Shown in pieces: positions 9,055-17,134 of a stretch of 64,000 nt of DNA. Origin of the DNA: Acidimicrobiales bacterium (GTDB lineage: Bacteria; Actinomycetota; Acidimicrobiia; Acidimicrobiales; SZUA-35); NCBI GenBank assembly GCA_041394265.1, contig JAWKIO010000005.1, positions 4,650,001 to 4,714,000 of the forward strand. Direction: 5' to 3'. Numbering within the stretch: position 1 is the stretch's first letter; each line of letters opens with the position of its first letter. The notes beneath the pieces are model-generated. The model searched no databases, was not told where the DNA came from, and worked only from the letters and a program-made list of their open reading frames with translations. The translations under genes were made by a program, and so were the position numbers.

Positions 9055-10196
9055 AGAACCAGGTCACCGACATGTTCGGGATCGACGTCCCGATCCTCGC
9101 ATTCACGCACTGTCGCGACGTCGTCGTCGCCGTCACCAAGGCCGGCGGCCTCGGCGTCCTCGGCGCCGCCGGCCACTCCGAGAAGCAGCTCGAGATCGAC
9201 CTCGCCTGGATCGAGGAGGAACTCGGCGGGCGTCCGTATGGCGTCGACGTCATCGTCCCCGCCAAATACGCAGGTTCCGACACCGGGGGCGGGCTCACGG
9301 TGAAGGACATCATGGACACCATCCCACCCGAGCACAAGGCGTTCGTCGATGACATCCTTGCTCGTTACGACGTGCCGGCGCTCGCCGACGACGACACCCG
9401 TGGCCAGTTCGAGTCGCGAGCCGATCGGCCCGCCCCGTTCTCGGCCGACCAGGTGGGTCCCCAGCTCGAAATCGCCCTCGCCCACAACCCGGTGCTGCTC
9501 GTCAACGCTCTCGGTCCGCCTCCGGCGTTCATGGTCGACCAGGTGAAGGGCGCTGGCCGCAAGGTCGGTGCGCTGGCGGGCAAGGCCCAGCACGCCGCAC
9601 GCCATGTCAACGCCGGTGTCGATCTGCTCATCGCGCAGGGGTCCGAAGCCGGTGGTCACACCGGGGAAATCGGCACGATGGTCCTGATTCCCGAGATCGT
9701 CGATGCCGTCGGCGACGTTCCCGTTCTCGGTGCGGGTGGTATCGGACGGGGCCGCCAGATGGCCGCCGCCATGGCGCTCGGCGCGCAGGGCGTCTGGTGC
9801 GGATCCGTGTGGTTGACCACCGAAGAAGCCGAAACGCACCCGGTGGTGAAGGAGAAGATGTTGGCTGCATCGTCGGCCGACACGATCCGGTCGCGGTCAC
9901 GCACCGGCAAGCACGCTCGGCAGCTGAAGTCGGCGTGGACCGACGAGTGGGAGAACCCCGAGACCCCGATGCCGCTCGGCATGCCGGCGCAGCCGTTGCT
10001 CATCAACCAGGCCATCGCTCGCATCGACCGGGCCGCCCACCGTGAGGGGTCGGGTGCAGCAAAGCTGGCCAACTATTTCGTCGGGCAGATCGTGGGCTCC
10101 ATGAACACCTCGAAGCCGGCCGCCCAGGTGGTGTTCGAGATGATCGACGAGTTCATCGAGGCCGTCCAGGGCCTCAACGCCCAGCTCGAGTCCTGA
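9051..10196 (+). CDS. nitronate monooxygenase-like FMN protein
   Basis: The 381-residue product is a TIM-barrel flavoprotein of the nitronate monooxygenase/2-nitropropane dioxygenase family. It has the opening DMFGIDVPILAF, GGLGVLGAAGHS, the FMN-phosphate-binding AQGSEAGGHTGEIGTM, and a second glycine motif VPVLGAGGIGRGRQMAAAMALGAQGVWCGS (residues about 220-250). The His of GGHTG is the usual catalytic residue. The GTG start overlaps the preceding stop by 4 nt, with a GAGAAGG ribosome site about 8 nt upstream. Besides nitronates, members of this group are often found in acyl-CoA pathways with unclear roles, and its place as last gene of the carboxylase/AtuA operon suggests such a role. The stop abuts a 114-bp element. 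Confidence 0.88.
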   Translation: MKNQVTDMFGIDVPILAFTHCRDVVVAVTKAGGLGVLGAAGHSEKQLEIDLAWIEEELGGRPYGVDVIVPAKYAGSDTGGGLTVKDIMDTIPPEHKAFVDDILARYDVPALADDDTRGQFESRADRPAPFSADQVGPQLEIALAHNPVLLVNALGPPPAFMVDQVKGAGRKVGALAGKAQHAARHVNAGVDLLIAQGSEAGGHTGEIGTMVLIPEIVDAVGDVPVLGAGGIGRGRQMAAAMALGAQGVWCGSVWLTTEEAETHPVVKEKMLAASSADTIRSRSRTGKHARQLKSAWTDEWENPETPMPLGMPAQPLLINQAIARIDRAAHREGSGAAKLANYFVGQIVGSMNTSKPAAQVVFEMIDEFIEAVQGLNAQLES

Positions 10197-10310
10197 CCGT
10201 TCTGTGCGTCAAACTCCTCGCAATCTCCGAACTGTGCGTCAAACTTCCCGGCTGCGGGAACGTTGACGCACAGAACGGGGAGTGGCGGTGGGAATGACGC
10301 ACAGAACGGG
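10197..10310. repeat. 114-bp doubly palindromic intergenic element, copy 2
   Basis: It has the same length and layout as copy 1: forward units at 10197-10214 and 10227-10244, inverted units near 10260-10277 and at 10293-10310. The central TTCCCGGCTGCGGGAA is identical. It begins at the base after the stop of the nitronate monooxygenase-like gene and fills nearly all the space between two convergent genes, so it may act as a bidirectional terminator here. Confidence 0.9.
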
Positions 10311-10327
10311 GTGACGAGCGAGGCCGG

Positions 10328-11125
10328 TCAGAGGGCGGCGTACCAGTCGTAGCTGCGCTCGGCCCAGTAGTCGGCCGGGCGCTCTCGGGCGTAGCGGATG
10401 ACACCGATGCGCTTGAGGCACTTGATGCCGTACTTGTTCGGCGTGGCCAGTCGCAGTGGGGCGCCGTGCGCTTGCGTGAGCGGCTCGGCGCCCTGACGAA
10501 GAGCCAGCATCGTCTGCGGGTGCAGGGCTGACGCCAGGTCCCAGCCGACGTAGTACAGGCCATCGGGAGTCTCGAAGCCGACGTAGGGGACCTCACCGAC
10601 CCGGTCGGCGTACCGCGCATGGAAGTCGGCGAAGCGGGCACCGCCCCAGTGGACGATGCTCGACCACCCTTCGATGCACTTGAGCTCGATCACCATGTCT
10701 CGCTGGGGGAGCTGCTCGAACACACCGATGTCGAGCTCGTCGAGTAGCTCGCCATCGGGTCCCTCCACCCGCACGGTCCAGTCGGCGAGATCGATCTCGT
10801 TCCGGATGCCGATCTGGCCGTTGACCTGGATCGGCGTCGCCGCCGAGGCGGGGTACTCGGGAGCGTTCCGTCCCGGGGCGAGGCGTCGCCACAGTGACTC
10901 GTTGGCCTCGAGCGTCGCTCGGAGTGGTCGGGGGATCCCGTCGTCGACCGGCGCACCCTGGAGTGCGCGCCAGCCGAGGACGGCCGCTCCGACGCCTGCC
11001 GCACCGACCAGGAACGACCGGCGGGATCGGTGGCCGTGTTCGGCGAGAGGGATGGTCGGCGCCGCTTCGATGCGTCGCCGGAGCTGCTGCTCACGATCGC
11101 CGAGCAGCGGAATGGTCTCGGTCAC
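10328..11125 (-). CDS. Tat-exported molybdopterin oxidoreductase (sulfite oxidase/MsrP fold)
   Basis: The 265-residue protein has a twin-arginine signal (SRRSFLVGAAGVGAAVL, residues 34-50) and a single sulfite oxidase-type molybdopterin domain. The molybdenum-ligand cysteine is Cys150 in ELKCIEGWSS, followed by WGGARF and a C-terminal GAPLRLATPNKYGIKCLKRI block. This architecture without a dimerisation domain is that of periplasmic YedY/MsrP-like enzymes, which reduce oxidised substrates with electrons from a membrane heme protein. The start is GTG, overlapping the stop of the cytochrome b gene by 4 nt, so the pair is translationally coupled. The true substrate is unknown; methionine sulfoxide is only one option. 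Confidence 0.88.
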   Translation of the reverse strand: MTETIPLLGDREQQLRRRIEAAPTIPLAEHGHRSRRSFLVGAAGVGAAVLGWRALQGAPVDDGIPRPLRATLEANESLWRRLAPGRNAPEYPASAATPIQVNGQIGIRNEIDLADWTVRVEGPDGELLDELDIGVFEQLPQRDMVIELKCIEGWSSIVHWGGARFADFHARYADRVGEVPYVGFETPDGLYYVGWDLASALHPQTMLALRQGAEPLTQAHGAPLRLATPNKYGIKCLKRIGVIRYARERPADYWAERSYDWYAAL

Positions 11126-11799
11126 GGTGCTTCACCCTTTTCGATCGCATAGCCGGTCACCATCGACCGGAAGTTGCCCCAACCCGACCGAAGGACCTGG
11201 AGGACGTGAACGGCGAAGAACACGAGCATCGCGATCGTGACCGTGAAGTGCACGAGGCGGGCGCCCTGATAGCCACCGAACAGTAGGGGAAGGGGCCACA
11301 ACCGAGTCGGCTTGTAGATGGCGAACCCGCTGAGGACCGCCACTGCAGCCAAGGCCAAGACGATGGTGTAGGCCAGCCGCTGAGCGGCGTTGTAGAGGCC
11401 CTGGGCAGGAGCGATCTTCGCGAGGTGCAGGTCGTGGAGCACGACGCCCTTCGCCTCTCGACCACTGTGGCGATCGGGGAGGACATCACGCCACGCTCCC
11501 GTCGATGCGAGATAGACGGCGTACAGCGCACCGTTGATCACGAACAGCCACCCGAAGGCGAAGTGGAACGCCATGCCCCGGGCCAAGCGTCGCTCGAGGC
11601 CGAGGGTCTCGTAGACCGAGTCGGGGAAGAAGGCGAACCATTGCCAGCTGCCAACGCCGAAGGCGTAGACGTCCTCGGCCCAGTAGATGCGGAGCCCGCT
11701 CCAGATCATCACTGCGAGGAGCGGGAAGTTGATCCAGTGGAGCCACCGCACGGCGCGGGGATGCACCAGGCGGGCGACGGGCTCGGACGGAGCGCTCAT
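11122..11799 (-). CDS. cytochrome b561-type membrane subunit
   Basis: The 225-residue protein has four hydrophobic segments (about 18-36, 75-97, 140-160, 185-207). Histidines suited as heme ligands lie in the first (LHWINF, His21), second (MAFHFAFGW) and fourth (LVHFTVTIAM and AVHVLQV). This is the di-heme cytochrome b561/formate-dehydrogenase-gamma layout. Its genes overlap the fasciclin gene upstream (ATGA) and the molybdenum oxidoreductase downstream (GTGA). It is therefore very likely the membrane electron donor or acceptor for that exported enzyme, exchanging electrons with quinone. It is not MsrQ-like in sequence as far as I can see. Confidence 0.87.
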   Translation of the reverse strand: MSAPSEPVARLVHPRAVRWLHWINFPLLAVMIWSGLRIYWAEDVYAFGVGSWQWFAFFPDSVYETLGLERRLARGMAFHFAFGWLFVINGALYAVYLASTGAWRDVLPDRHSGREAKGVVLHDLHLAKIAPAQGLYNAAQRLAYTIVLALAAVAVLSGFAIYKPTRLWPLPLLFGGYQGARLVHFTVTIAMLVFFAVHVLQVLRSGWGNFRSMVTGYAIEKGEAP

Positions 11800-12551
11800 C
11801 CTGCTGGTGCCAGGACGGTGTCGATCACGTGGATGACCCCGTTGGTGGCGAAGATGTCGGTCTCGAGGATCTCGGCGCCGCCGATCGTGATCGTGCCACC
11901 GTCGACGGTGACGGGGAGTTCGGTGCCGGCGAGGCTGACGAAGGGGTTGTCGACCATTCCGGCGACCATGGCGGCATCGTCGCCCGCTTCGACCACATGT
12001 CCCTGGAGCAGGGTGGACAGGAACGTGGTGTCGGCCAGCGCGTCGTCGACGCTCATGCCCATCTCGCCGAGATAGTCGAGGAACGCGTCGTCGTTGGGCG
12101 CAAAGATGGTGAAGGGGCCGTCCCCGGCCAAGGCGGAACCGAGGCCGGCTGCCTCGACCGCAGCCACGAGGGTGGAGAGGTCGTCACGGCCGGCAGCAAC
12201 CGCGAGGAGATCGCCGGACGCTTCCGCCATCCCTTCCTCGGCCATGCTGTCGCTCATCTCGTCGTCGGACATTTCGTCGTCGGACATCTCGTCATCCGAC
12301 ATCTCGCCATCGCTCATCTCGTCGTCGGACATTTCGTCGTCGGACATCTCGTCGTCGGCCATCTCGTCGTCGGACATTTCGTCGTCGCTCATCTCGTCGT
12401 CGACCATGGCGTCGTCGCCCGCAGCCGCCACGGTGGTGTCGGTTGCCGCGTCGGCGGCGGCGTCGGTCGATCCGCCGTCGCTACCACACGCCGCGGCCGT
12501 CAGGGCAAGGGCGCAGATCATGGCAAGGGGGCTCAAACGTCGGTGTTGCAT
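11796..12551 (-). CDS. fasciclin-domain lipoprotein with Met/Asp-rich pentad tract
   Basis: From the ATG at 12551 (AGGAG 7 nt upstream) the product is 251 residues. A lipoprotein signal ends in LTAAACGS with Cys22 as the lipidation site. After an Ala/Asp/Thr linker come ten consecutive five-residue units, mostly MSDDE. A single fasciclin (FAS1) domain follows from about residue 115, with FTIFAPNDDAF (H1 box) and a late NGVIHVIDTVL (H2 box). FAS1 domains mediate adhesion or protein contacts outside the cell. The gene is first in an operon with the cytochrome b and molybdenum oxidoreductase (4-nt overlaps), so it may scaffold or supply metal to them. A GTG at 12569 is an alternative start. Confidence 0.88.
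   Translation of the reverse strand: MQHRRLSPLAMICALALTAAACGSDGGSTDAAADAATDTTVAAAGDDAMVDDEMSDDEMSDDEMADDEMSDDEMSDDEMSDGEMSDDEMSDDEMSDDEMSDSMAEEGMAEASGDLLAVAAGRDDLSTLVAAVEAAGLGSALAGDGPFTIFAPNDDAFLDYLGEMGMSVDDALADTTFLSTLLQGHVVEAGDDAAMVAGMVDNPFVSLAGTELPVTVDGGTITIGGAEILETDIFATNGVIHVIDTVLAPAG
12258..12407 (-). repeat. 15-bp coding tandem repeat (ten MSDDE-type pentads)
   Basis: Ten in-frame 15-bp units read M-S-D-D-E on the minus strand, with first-copy MVDDE and variants MADDE and MSDGE. A degenerate eleventh unit (12243-12257, MSDSM) borders it. Silent changes between units are few, so the tract looks recently expanded or actively homogenised. It sits between the lipoprotein anchor and the FAS1 domain. 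Confidence 0.95.
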
Positions 12552-12679
12552 CGGATTGCTCCTGTTCACAGTTGGGATGCCACCGATGCTCGACGGCGGA
12601 TCTCACAACGCCCTGTCGAAGTTCTCAACAAGTGCGAAACGTTGGTCGGCGGCCCTTCCCCGTGGACGCCGGGCTCCCG

Positions 12680-12685
12680 TACCCT
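12680..12685 (+). promoter_or_regulatory. -10 box (TACCCT), leaderless promoter of the response regulator
   Basis: TACCCT lies 6 nt before the ATG at 12692 in the 140-bp divergent region shared with the fasciclin operon. No ribosome site precedes the ATG, which supports leaderless initiation at that codon. No clear -35 element is seen. Confidence 0.6.
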
Positions 12686-12691
12686 GGCGGC

Positions 12692-13429
12692 ATGGCAGTG
12701 ACCACGGCGCCGGTGCCGAGTACACGCACGCTCGAGGTGCTGGTCGTAGACGACGAGCCGATGGTGCGCGAGGTCGTTGCCCGCTATCTCACGCTCGACG
12801 GGCTTTCGGTCCACGAGGTCGGCAACGGCAACGAGGCGCTCGCCTGGCTGGGTGAACACGAACCCGACCTCGTGGTGCTCGACATCATGCTGCCCGGCTC
12901 GGACGGCCTCACGATTCTTCGTCATCTCCGAGCAACCGGCGACATCCCGGTCGTGTTGTTGACCGCTCGGGCCGACGAGATCGATCGCATCCTCGGTCTC
13001 GAACTCGGTGCCGACGACTATGTCGTCAAGCCGTTCTCACCTCGCGAGCTCGCCGTTCGCGTTCGAAACCTGCTGCGGCGCAGCAGCGGCGGTAGCTCGG
13101 CCAACACGCCGCCGCTCGTGCCCACATCGGCGATGTCGTTCGGATCACTCCACATCGACCCCGGCGCTCGTGAGGTACTGGTCGACGGTCGACCGGTCAT
13201 GCTGACGCCGAAGGAGTTCGACCTGCTCGTCGTGCTGGCCCAGTCACCCCGCCAAGTGTTCAGCCGTGGCCAACTGCTCGAGATGGTGTGGGACTCATCG
13301 TCGGATTATCAGGATCCCGCCACGGTCACGGTGCACGTCGGGCGTCTCCGGCAGAAGCTCGAGCCCTCACCCGATCAACCCCGCCACATCGTGACCGCGT
13401 GGGGCGTCGGCTACCGGTTCGAGCCATGA
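12692..13429 (+). CDS. OmpR/PhoB-family response regulator
   Basis: The 245-residue protein has a receiver domain with the acidic pair VVDDEP, phosphoacceptor Asp64 in LVVLDIMLPG, the switch Thr in LLTARAD, and Lys in DDYVVKPFSPREL. A winged-helix DNA-binding domain follows from about residue 150 (LTPKEFDLLVVLAQSPRQVF, then VTVHVGRLRQKLE). It is read by the kinase encoded next, whose ATG overlaps its TGA. The start is fixed by the TACCCT box. The divergent fasciclin/cytochrome/molybdenum oxidoreductase operon is the obvious candidate target, but no binding repeats were identified. Confidence 0.95.
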   Translation: MAVTTAPVPSTRTLEVLVVDDEPMVREVVARYLTLDGLSVHEVGNGNEALAWLGEHEPDLVVLDIMLPGSDGLTILRHLRATGDIPVVLLTARADEIDRILGLELGADDYVVKPFSPRELAVRVRNLLRRSSGGSSANTPPLVPTSAMSFGSLHIDPGAREVLVDGRPVMLTPKEFDLLVVLAQSPRQVFSRGQLLEMVWDSSSDYQDPATVTVHVGRLRQKLEPSPDQPRHIVTAWGVGYRFEP

Positions 13430-14583
13430 AGCCCTGGACCGAGGTGATCGCTGCCGATCCGTGGCGAGCCGTCGTGGCGGCGCTCGTGGTCCTGTCGTTG
13501 ACCGTTGCGGCCGGCATGGGGCTGCGTGCGATCACCCGTCGGACTCGCTCGCTCCACCATCTCGTCCTTGCCATCACCCTGACCTCGCTCGGCGTGGGTG
13601 CGGTTGCGGCGCTCGCCCTGGGGCAGCTCATGGTGTTCGAGCCGGCCGAACGAGACGTTGCGCTCGGCATCATCGGGGTCACTGCCGTCCTTGCCGTGGT
13701 GGTGGCGCTGGTCGCGTCGATGCCGCTGGCTCGAGACGCTCGGCAAGTCGAGGCGACAGTGCGACGCATCGAGGCCGGTGATCGCTCCGTGCGGACCGGT
13801 GTCGTGCGATCCGATGAGCTCGGCCATGTGGCGCTCGCCCTTGATCAACTGACGGAGCGGCTCGACCAGCTCGAACGCGAGCGAGCCCAGTTCGACGCCG
13901 ACCGCACGACGATGCTCTCCGCAATCGGTCATGATCTGCGCACCCCGTTGGCAGCGCTCCAGGCGGCGGTGGAGGCGTTGGCCGACGGCGTTGCGCCCGA
14001 TCCGCAGCGCTATCTGGCATCGATGAGCCATGACGTCGAGGCGCTGGGTTCGCTGATCGACGACCTCGTGCTGCTCTCGAGTCTCGATGCGGGTCGCCAC
14101 GAGTTGATCTTCGAGCCGATCGATGTCGCCGAGATCGCGGATGGCGCCGTCGAGGCGCTGACGCCCACCGCAGCCCAGCATGGTGTCGAGTTGGTGGCCG
14201 ATGTGTCGGGAGCGAGTCCGGTGAGCGGCAACGCTCGGGCAATCGGGCGAGTGATTCGCAACCTGATCGAGAACGCGGTCCGCCACGCCCCGGAAGGATC
14301 GACCGTGATCGTCTCGGTCGCCACGGGCTCGGACGGCGTCACGGTTCGTGTTGCCGACGAGGGCCCAGGCTTCGATGCCACCTTCGTTGCCCGTGCTTTC
14401 GACCACTTCACCCGTGCCGACGCCAGTCGCACTCGGGCGACCGGCGGCGCCGGTCTCGGACTGGCGATCGCTCGAGGACTCGTCGAGGCCCATCAGGGGC
14501 GAATCTGGATCGAGGATCCGGCGGCTTCGACCGTGGGCGGCGAGGTCGCCTTCGTTCTGCCTGCCGAGCTGGCGGCTGCCTGA
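13426..14583 (+). CDS. membrane sensor histidine kinase
   Basis: The 385-residue protein has two or three hydrophobic segments before residue 100 (about 15-35, 47-70, 78-100) with only a short region between them, so there is no sizeable extracellular sensor. A HAMP-like linker covers about 100-150. The HisKA domain has AIGHDLRTPLAAL with His169. The ATPase domain carries the N box NLIENAVRHAPEG, the G1 box DEGPGF and the G2 box GGAGLGLAIARGL. It overlaps the response regulator gene by 4 nt and forms a two-component pair with it. The small sensor region suggests detection of a membrane or intramembrane signal. Confidence 0.93.
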   Translation: MKPWTEVIAADPWRAVVAALVVLSLTVAAGMGLRAITRRTRSLHHLVLAITLTSLGVGAVAALALGQLMVFEPAERDVALGIIGVTAVLAVVVALVASMPLARDARQVEATVRRIEAGDRSVRTGVVRSDELGHVALALDQLTERLDQLERERAQFDADRTTMLSAIGHDLRTPLAALQAAVEALADGVAPDPQRYLASMSHDVEALGSLIDDLVLLSSLDAGRHELIFEPIDVAEIADGAVEALTPTAAQHGVELVADVSGASPVSGNARAIGRVIRNLIENAVRHAPEGSTVIVSVATGSDGVTVRVADEGPGFDATFVARAFDHFTRADASRTRATGGAGLGLAIARGLVEAHQGRIWIEDPAASTVGGEVAFVLPAELAAA

Positions 14584-14601
14584 TTCGGCAGAGACCCGGA
14601 T

Positions 14602-15375
14602 TCAGCTCAGCAGGAGGCGTTCGAGCCGCCGGCGCACGACGACGATGCCGAGCGCCAACATCGCGAACAGATACGCGATGTGGCCGAGCGCACTCGGGCC
14701 GACGTCGCCGAGCATCAACGACCGGCACAGCGTGACGCCGTGGTAGAGCGGCGTCAGCCGGACGAGCGGGTGCGACCAGTTGGGATAGACGTCGAGTGCG
14801 TAGAACGTGGTGGAGGCGAGGAAGAGCGGCTGCAACACGAGTTGGATGTAGTCGAAGTCGTGCCAACTCCTCATGAAGGTCGTGAGCGCGGTGCCGATGG
14901 CGGCGAACGCGACGCCGATCAGCAGCGAGACGGGCAGGACGGCGAGGGCCCACCAGCTCTCGACCAGGCCGGCAACCACCGTGATCAGCAGGAACGCCAC
15001 CGCATAGACGCTGGCGCGAACCATCGACCAGCCGATCTCTCCGAGAACGATGTCGCCGAGACGGAGGGGAGTGGCGAGCATGGCGTCGAAGGTCTTGGCG
15101 TACTTGAGCTTGTAGTAGAAGTTGAAGGTGGCATCGAACACGGCGCCGTTCATGGCCGACGACGCAACGAGCCCGGGCGCAACGAACGTGGCGTAGTCCA
15201 CGCTGCGACCGGCGTACTCGACATCGCCGATCAGTGCGCCGAGGCCGACACCCAGGCCGAACAGGTAGAACACCGGGTCGACGAACCCACTGGCGATGAC
15301 GAACCACAGCCGGCGATAGCTGAGGATGTTGCGCTCGACGACCGCACGAGCAGGGTGGAAGACGAGGGAGACCAT
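14602..15375 (-). CDS. ABC-2 type exporter permease (second)
   Basis: The 257-residue protein has about six hydrophobic segments and the ABC-2 permease look of NodJ/DrrB-like proteins: HPARAVVERNILSYRRLWF at the N-terminus, FVDPVFYLFGLGVGLG as first membrane span, and a periplasmic-side loop with DYATFVAPGLVASSAM. ATG 15375 overlaps the stop of the preceding permease by 1 nt (TGATG). Together with the sister permease and the ATPase upstream it should form a heterodimeric export channel. The cargo (drug, lipid or polysaccharide) cannot be told from sequence. It is convergent with the histidine kinase gene, with only 18 bp between stops. Confidence 0.88.
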   Translation of the reverse strand: MVSLVFHPARAVVERNILSYRRLWFVIASGFVDPVFYLFGLGVGLGALIGDVEYAGRSVDYATFVAPGLVASSAMNGAVFDATFNFYYKLKYAKTFDAMLATPLRLGDIVLGEIGWSMVRASVYAVAFLLITVVAGLVESWWALAVLPVSLLIGVAFAAIGTALTTFMRSWHDFDYIQLVLQPLFLASTTFYALDVYPNWSHPLVRLTPLYHGVTLCRSLMLGDVGPSALGHIAYLFAMLALGIVVVRRRLERLLLS

Positions 15376-16178
15376 CACGCCGCCAATCGTCGAACGAAGC
15401 TTCGCAGCGAGAGCACCGCACCACACCCGGCCCACACGAGCAGCACACCGACATGGATTGCGGCCGAGTCGAGGCCGATCGATCCGTTGATGGTGCCACG
15501 GGTCAGCTCGACCCCGTGCCACACCGGGAAGATGCGGGCCACCCAGGCCAGCACCGTCGGCAGCTGGTCGAGCGGGAAGAAGGCGCCGGAGAACAGGAAC
15601 AGCGGTGTGAGCCCGAGGCGATTGATCGGGCCGAAGGTGTCGTCGCCATCCTGGGCAGCCGACCACGCCGAGAGCGGACCGGCAACGGCGATCGCCACGA
15701 GGAACGCGGCGAGCGGAGCGAGGACGGCCCACCACGACCCAACGACGCCGAATACCGCCAGGACCGCCAGGTAGACGCTCGCGCTCACGAGGATCCGGAA
15801 ACCGATCCACACGATGTGGCCGATCACGAGCTCCGGGGGAGTCAGCGGGGTGGCGAGTGCGGCCTGGTAGTCACCCTGCCACTTGATGGCGCCCAAGGTC
15901 GGCCACAGCGACAGCCCACCGGCCTGGAGTGCCGCCACGCCGGCCAAGACACCGGGGCCGATGAACGAGGCGTAGTCGCTGGTGCCGAGGGACGACGTGT
16001 CGTCGATCTGCGACCCGAGACCGAACCCGACCGCGAGGAGGAAGAACACCGGAAACAACACGCTGGAGACGAGGGTGCTCGTCCACGTGGCCCGATAACG
16101 AACGAACTGGTGCTCGAGGAAGTGCCGGATCCCTCCGGCCGTCGGCGGGTGGAGCGCAAGCGGTCGCTGCGTCGTCAT
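15375..16178 (-). CDS. ABC-2 type exporter permease (first)
   Basis: The 267-residue protein has six predicted membrane spans and family-typical segments: FVRYRATWTSTLVSSVLFPV near the N-terminus and DYASFIGPGVLAGVAALQAG before the cytoplasmic loop. A later span has LFLFSGAFFPLDQLP, the usual ABC-2 signature region. Its ATG overlaps the ATPase stop by 4 nt, and its stop overlaps the next permease start. It resembles the following permease in layout, so the exporter is probably a heterodimer in the membrane. Confidence 0.88.
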   Translation of the reverse strand: MTTQRPLALHPPTAGGIRHFLEHQFVRYRATWTSTLVSSVLFPVFFLLAVGFGLGSQIDDTSSLGTSDYASFIGPGVLAGVAALQAGGLSLWPTLGAIKWQGDYQAALATPLTPPELVIGHIVWIGFRILVSASVYLAVLAVFGVVGSWWAVLAPLAAFLVAIAVAGPLSAWSAAQDGDDTFGPINRLGLTPLFLFSGAFFPLDQLPTVLAWVARIFPVWHGVELTRGTINGSIGLDSAAIHVGVLLVWAGCGAVLSLRSFVRRLAA

Positions 16179-17134
16179 TCGTTCAGTGTCCGACCGGTCA
16201 CGGCAAGGAAGACATCTTCCAGCGTCGATCGGCGGATGAGGCTGCCGGTGGGATGTACGCCCTGGGCGACGAGATGGGCGAGCGCGGCCTCGCCATCGTC
16301 GGCATAGACCAGCACTCGGTCAGGCAATGGCTCGATGCGAAGACCGTGCTGATCCAGGCTCGCCGGCCGTTGCCGAGTGCCATCGTCGTTGGTGGCGAAC
16401 CGCAGCTCCAGGACCTCCTTCGTGACGTGACGAGCGATCAGCTCGCTCGGCGATCCTTCGCCCACGATTCGTCCACCGTCCATGATGACGAGCCGGTCGG
16501 CGAGCTGCTCGGCCTCGTCCATGTAGTGCGTCGTCAGCAGCAGCGTGACGCCCTGCTCCTTGAGCCGGTACAGCCGCTCCCACAGCAGATGTCGGGCTTG
16601 CGGATCGAGTCCAGTCGTCGGCTCGTCGAGGAGGACGAGCTCGGGCTCGTTCACAAGGGCACGGGCGATGGTGAGTCGTCGTTTCATGCCGCCCGAGAGC
16701 GGGTCGACCTTGTCGTTGCGACGATCGGTGAGTTGGGCGAACGTGAGCAGTTCTTCGGCCTTGGCCCTCGCCGCGCTCCAGCTCAGCCCGAAGTAGCGGG
16801 CGTAGATGACCAGGTTCTCCTCCACCGTCAGCTCGGCGTCGAGGAGGTCCTCCTGGGGAACGACACCCATCCGGCGGCGGATCTCGGCTCCTTCAGCCAC
16901 CGGGTCACGCCCGAGGACCTGCAGCGTGCCGGAGGTGATCGGACTGACCGTGCTCACCATCTTCATGGTCGAACTCTTGCCGGCACCGTTCGGGCCGAGC
17001 AGGGAGAAGGTCTCGCCCCGGTCGACGTGGAAGTCGATGCCGGCGACCGCCGTGAACGGGTCGGCGTTTCCCGAACCCTGGAAGGTCTTCGTGAGCTGCT
17101 CGGCCAGGACCGGTGGTATGGCCCCGAGCGTCAA
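16175..17134 (-). CDS. ABC-2 exporter ATP-binding protein (DrrA-like)
   Basis: The 319-residue product has Walker A GPNGAGKSS, the Q-loop GVVPQEDLL, the signature LSGGMKRRL, Walker B LVLLDEPTTGLDP and the H-loop TTHYMDEAEQLADR. A C-terminal region of about 90 residues matches the extension of DrrA-type exporters (TLEDVFLAVTGR at the end). It powers the two permeases encoded after it. I chose the TTG at 17134: it overlaps the preceding stop by 4 nt (TTGA), and GAGGGG lies about 6 nt upstream. A longer reading would run into the upstream gene. Confidence 0.93.
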   Translation of the reverse strand: MTLGAIPPVLAEQLTKTFQGSGNADPFTAVAGIDFHVDRGETFSLLGPNGAGKSSTMKMVSTVSPITSGTLQVLGRDPVAEGAEIRRRMGVVPQEDLLDAELTVEENLVIYARYFGLSWSAARAKAEELLTFAQLTDRRNDKVDPLSGGMKRRLTIARALVNEPELVLLDEPTTGLDPQARHLLWERLYRLKEQGVTLLLTTHYMDEAEQLADRLVIMDGGRIVGEGSPSELIARHVTKEVLELRFATNDDGTRQRPASLDQHGLRIEPLPDRVLVYADDGEAALAHLVAQGVHPTGSLIRRSTLEDVFLAVTGRTLNE

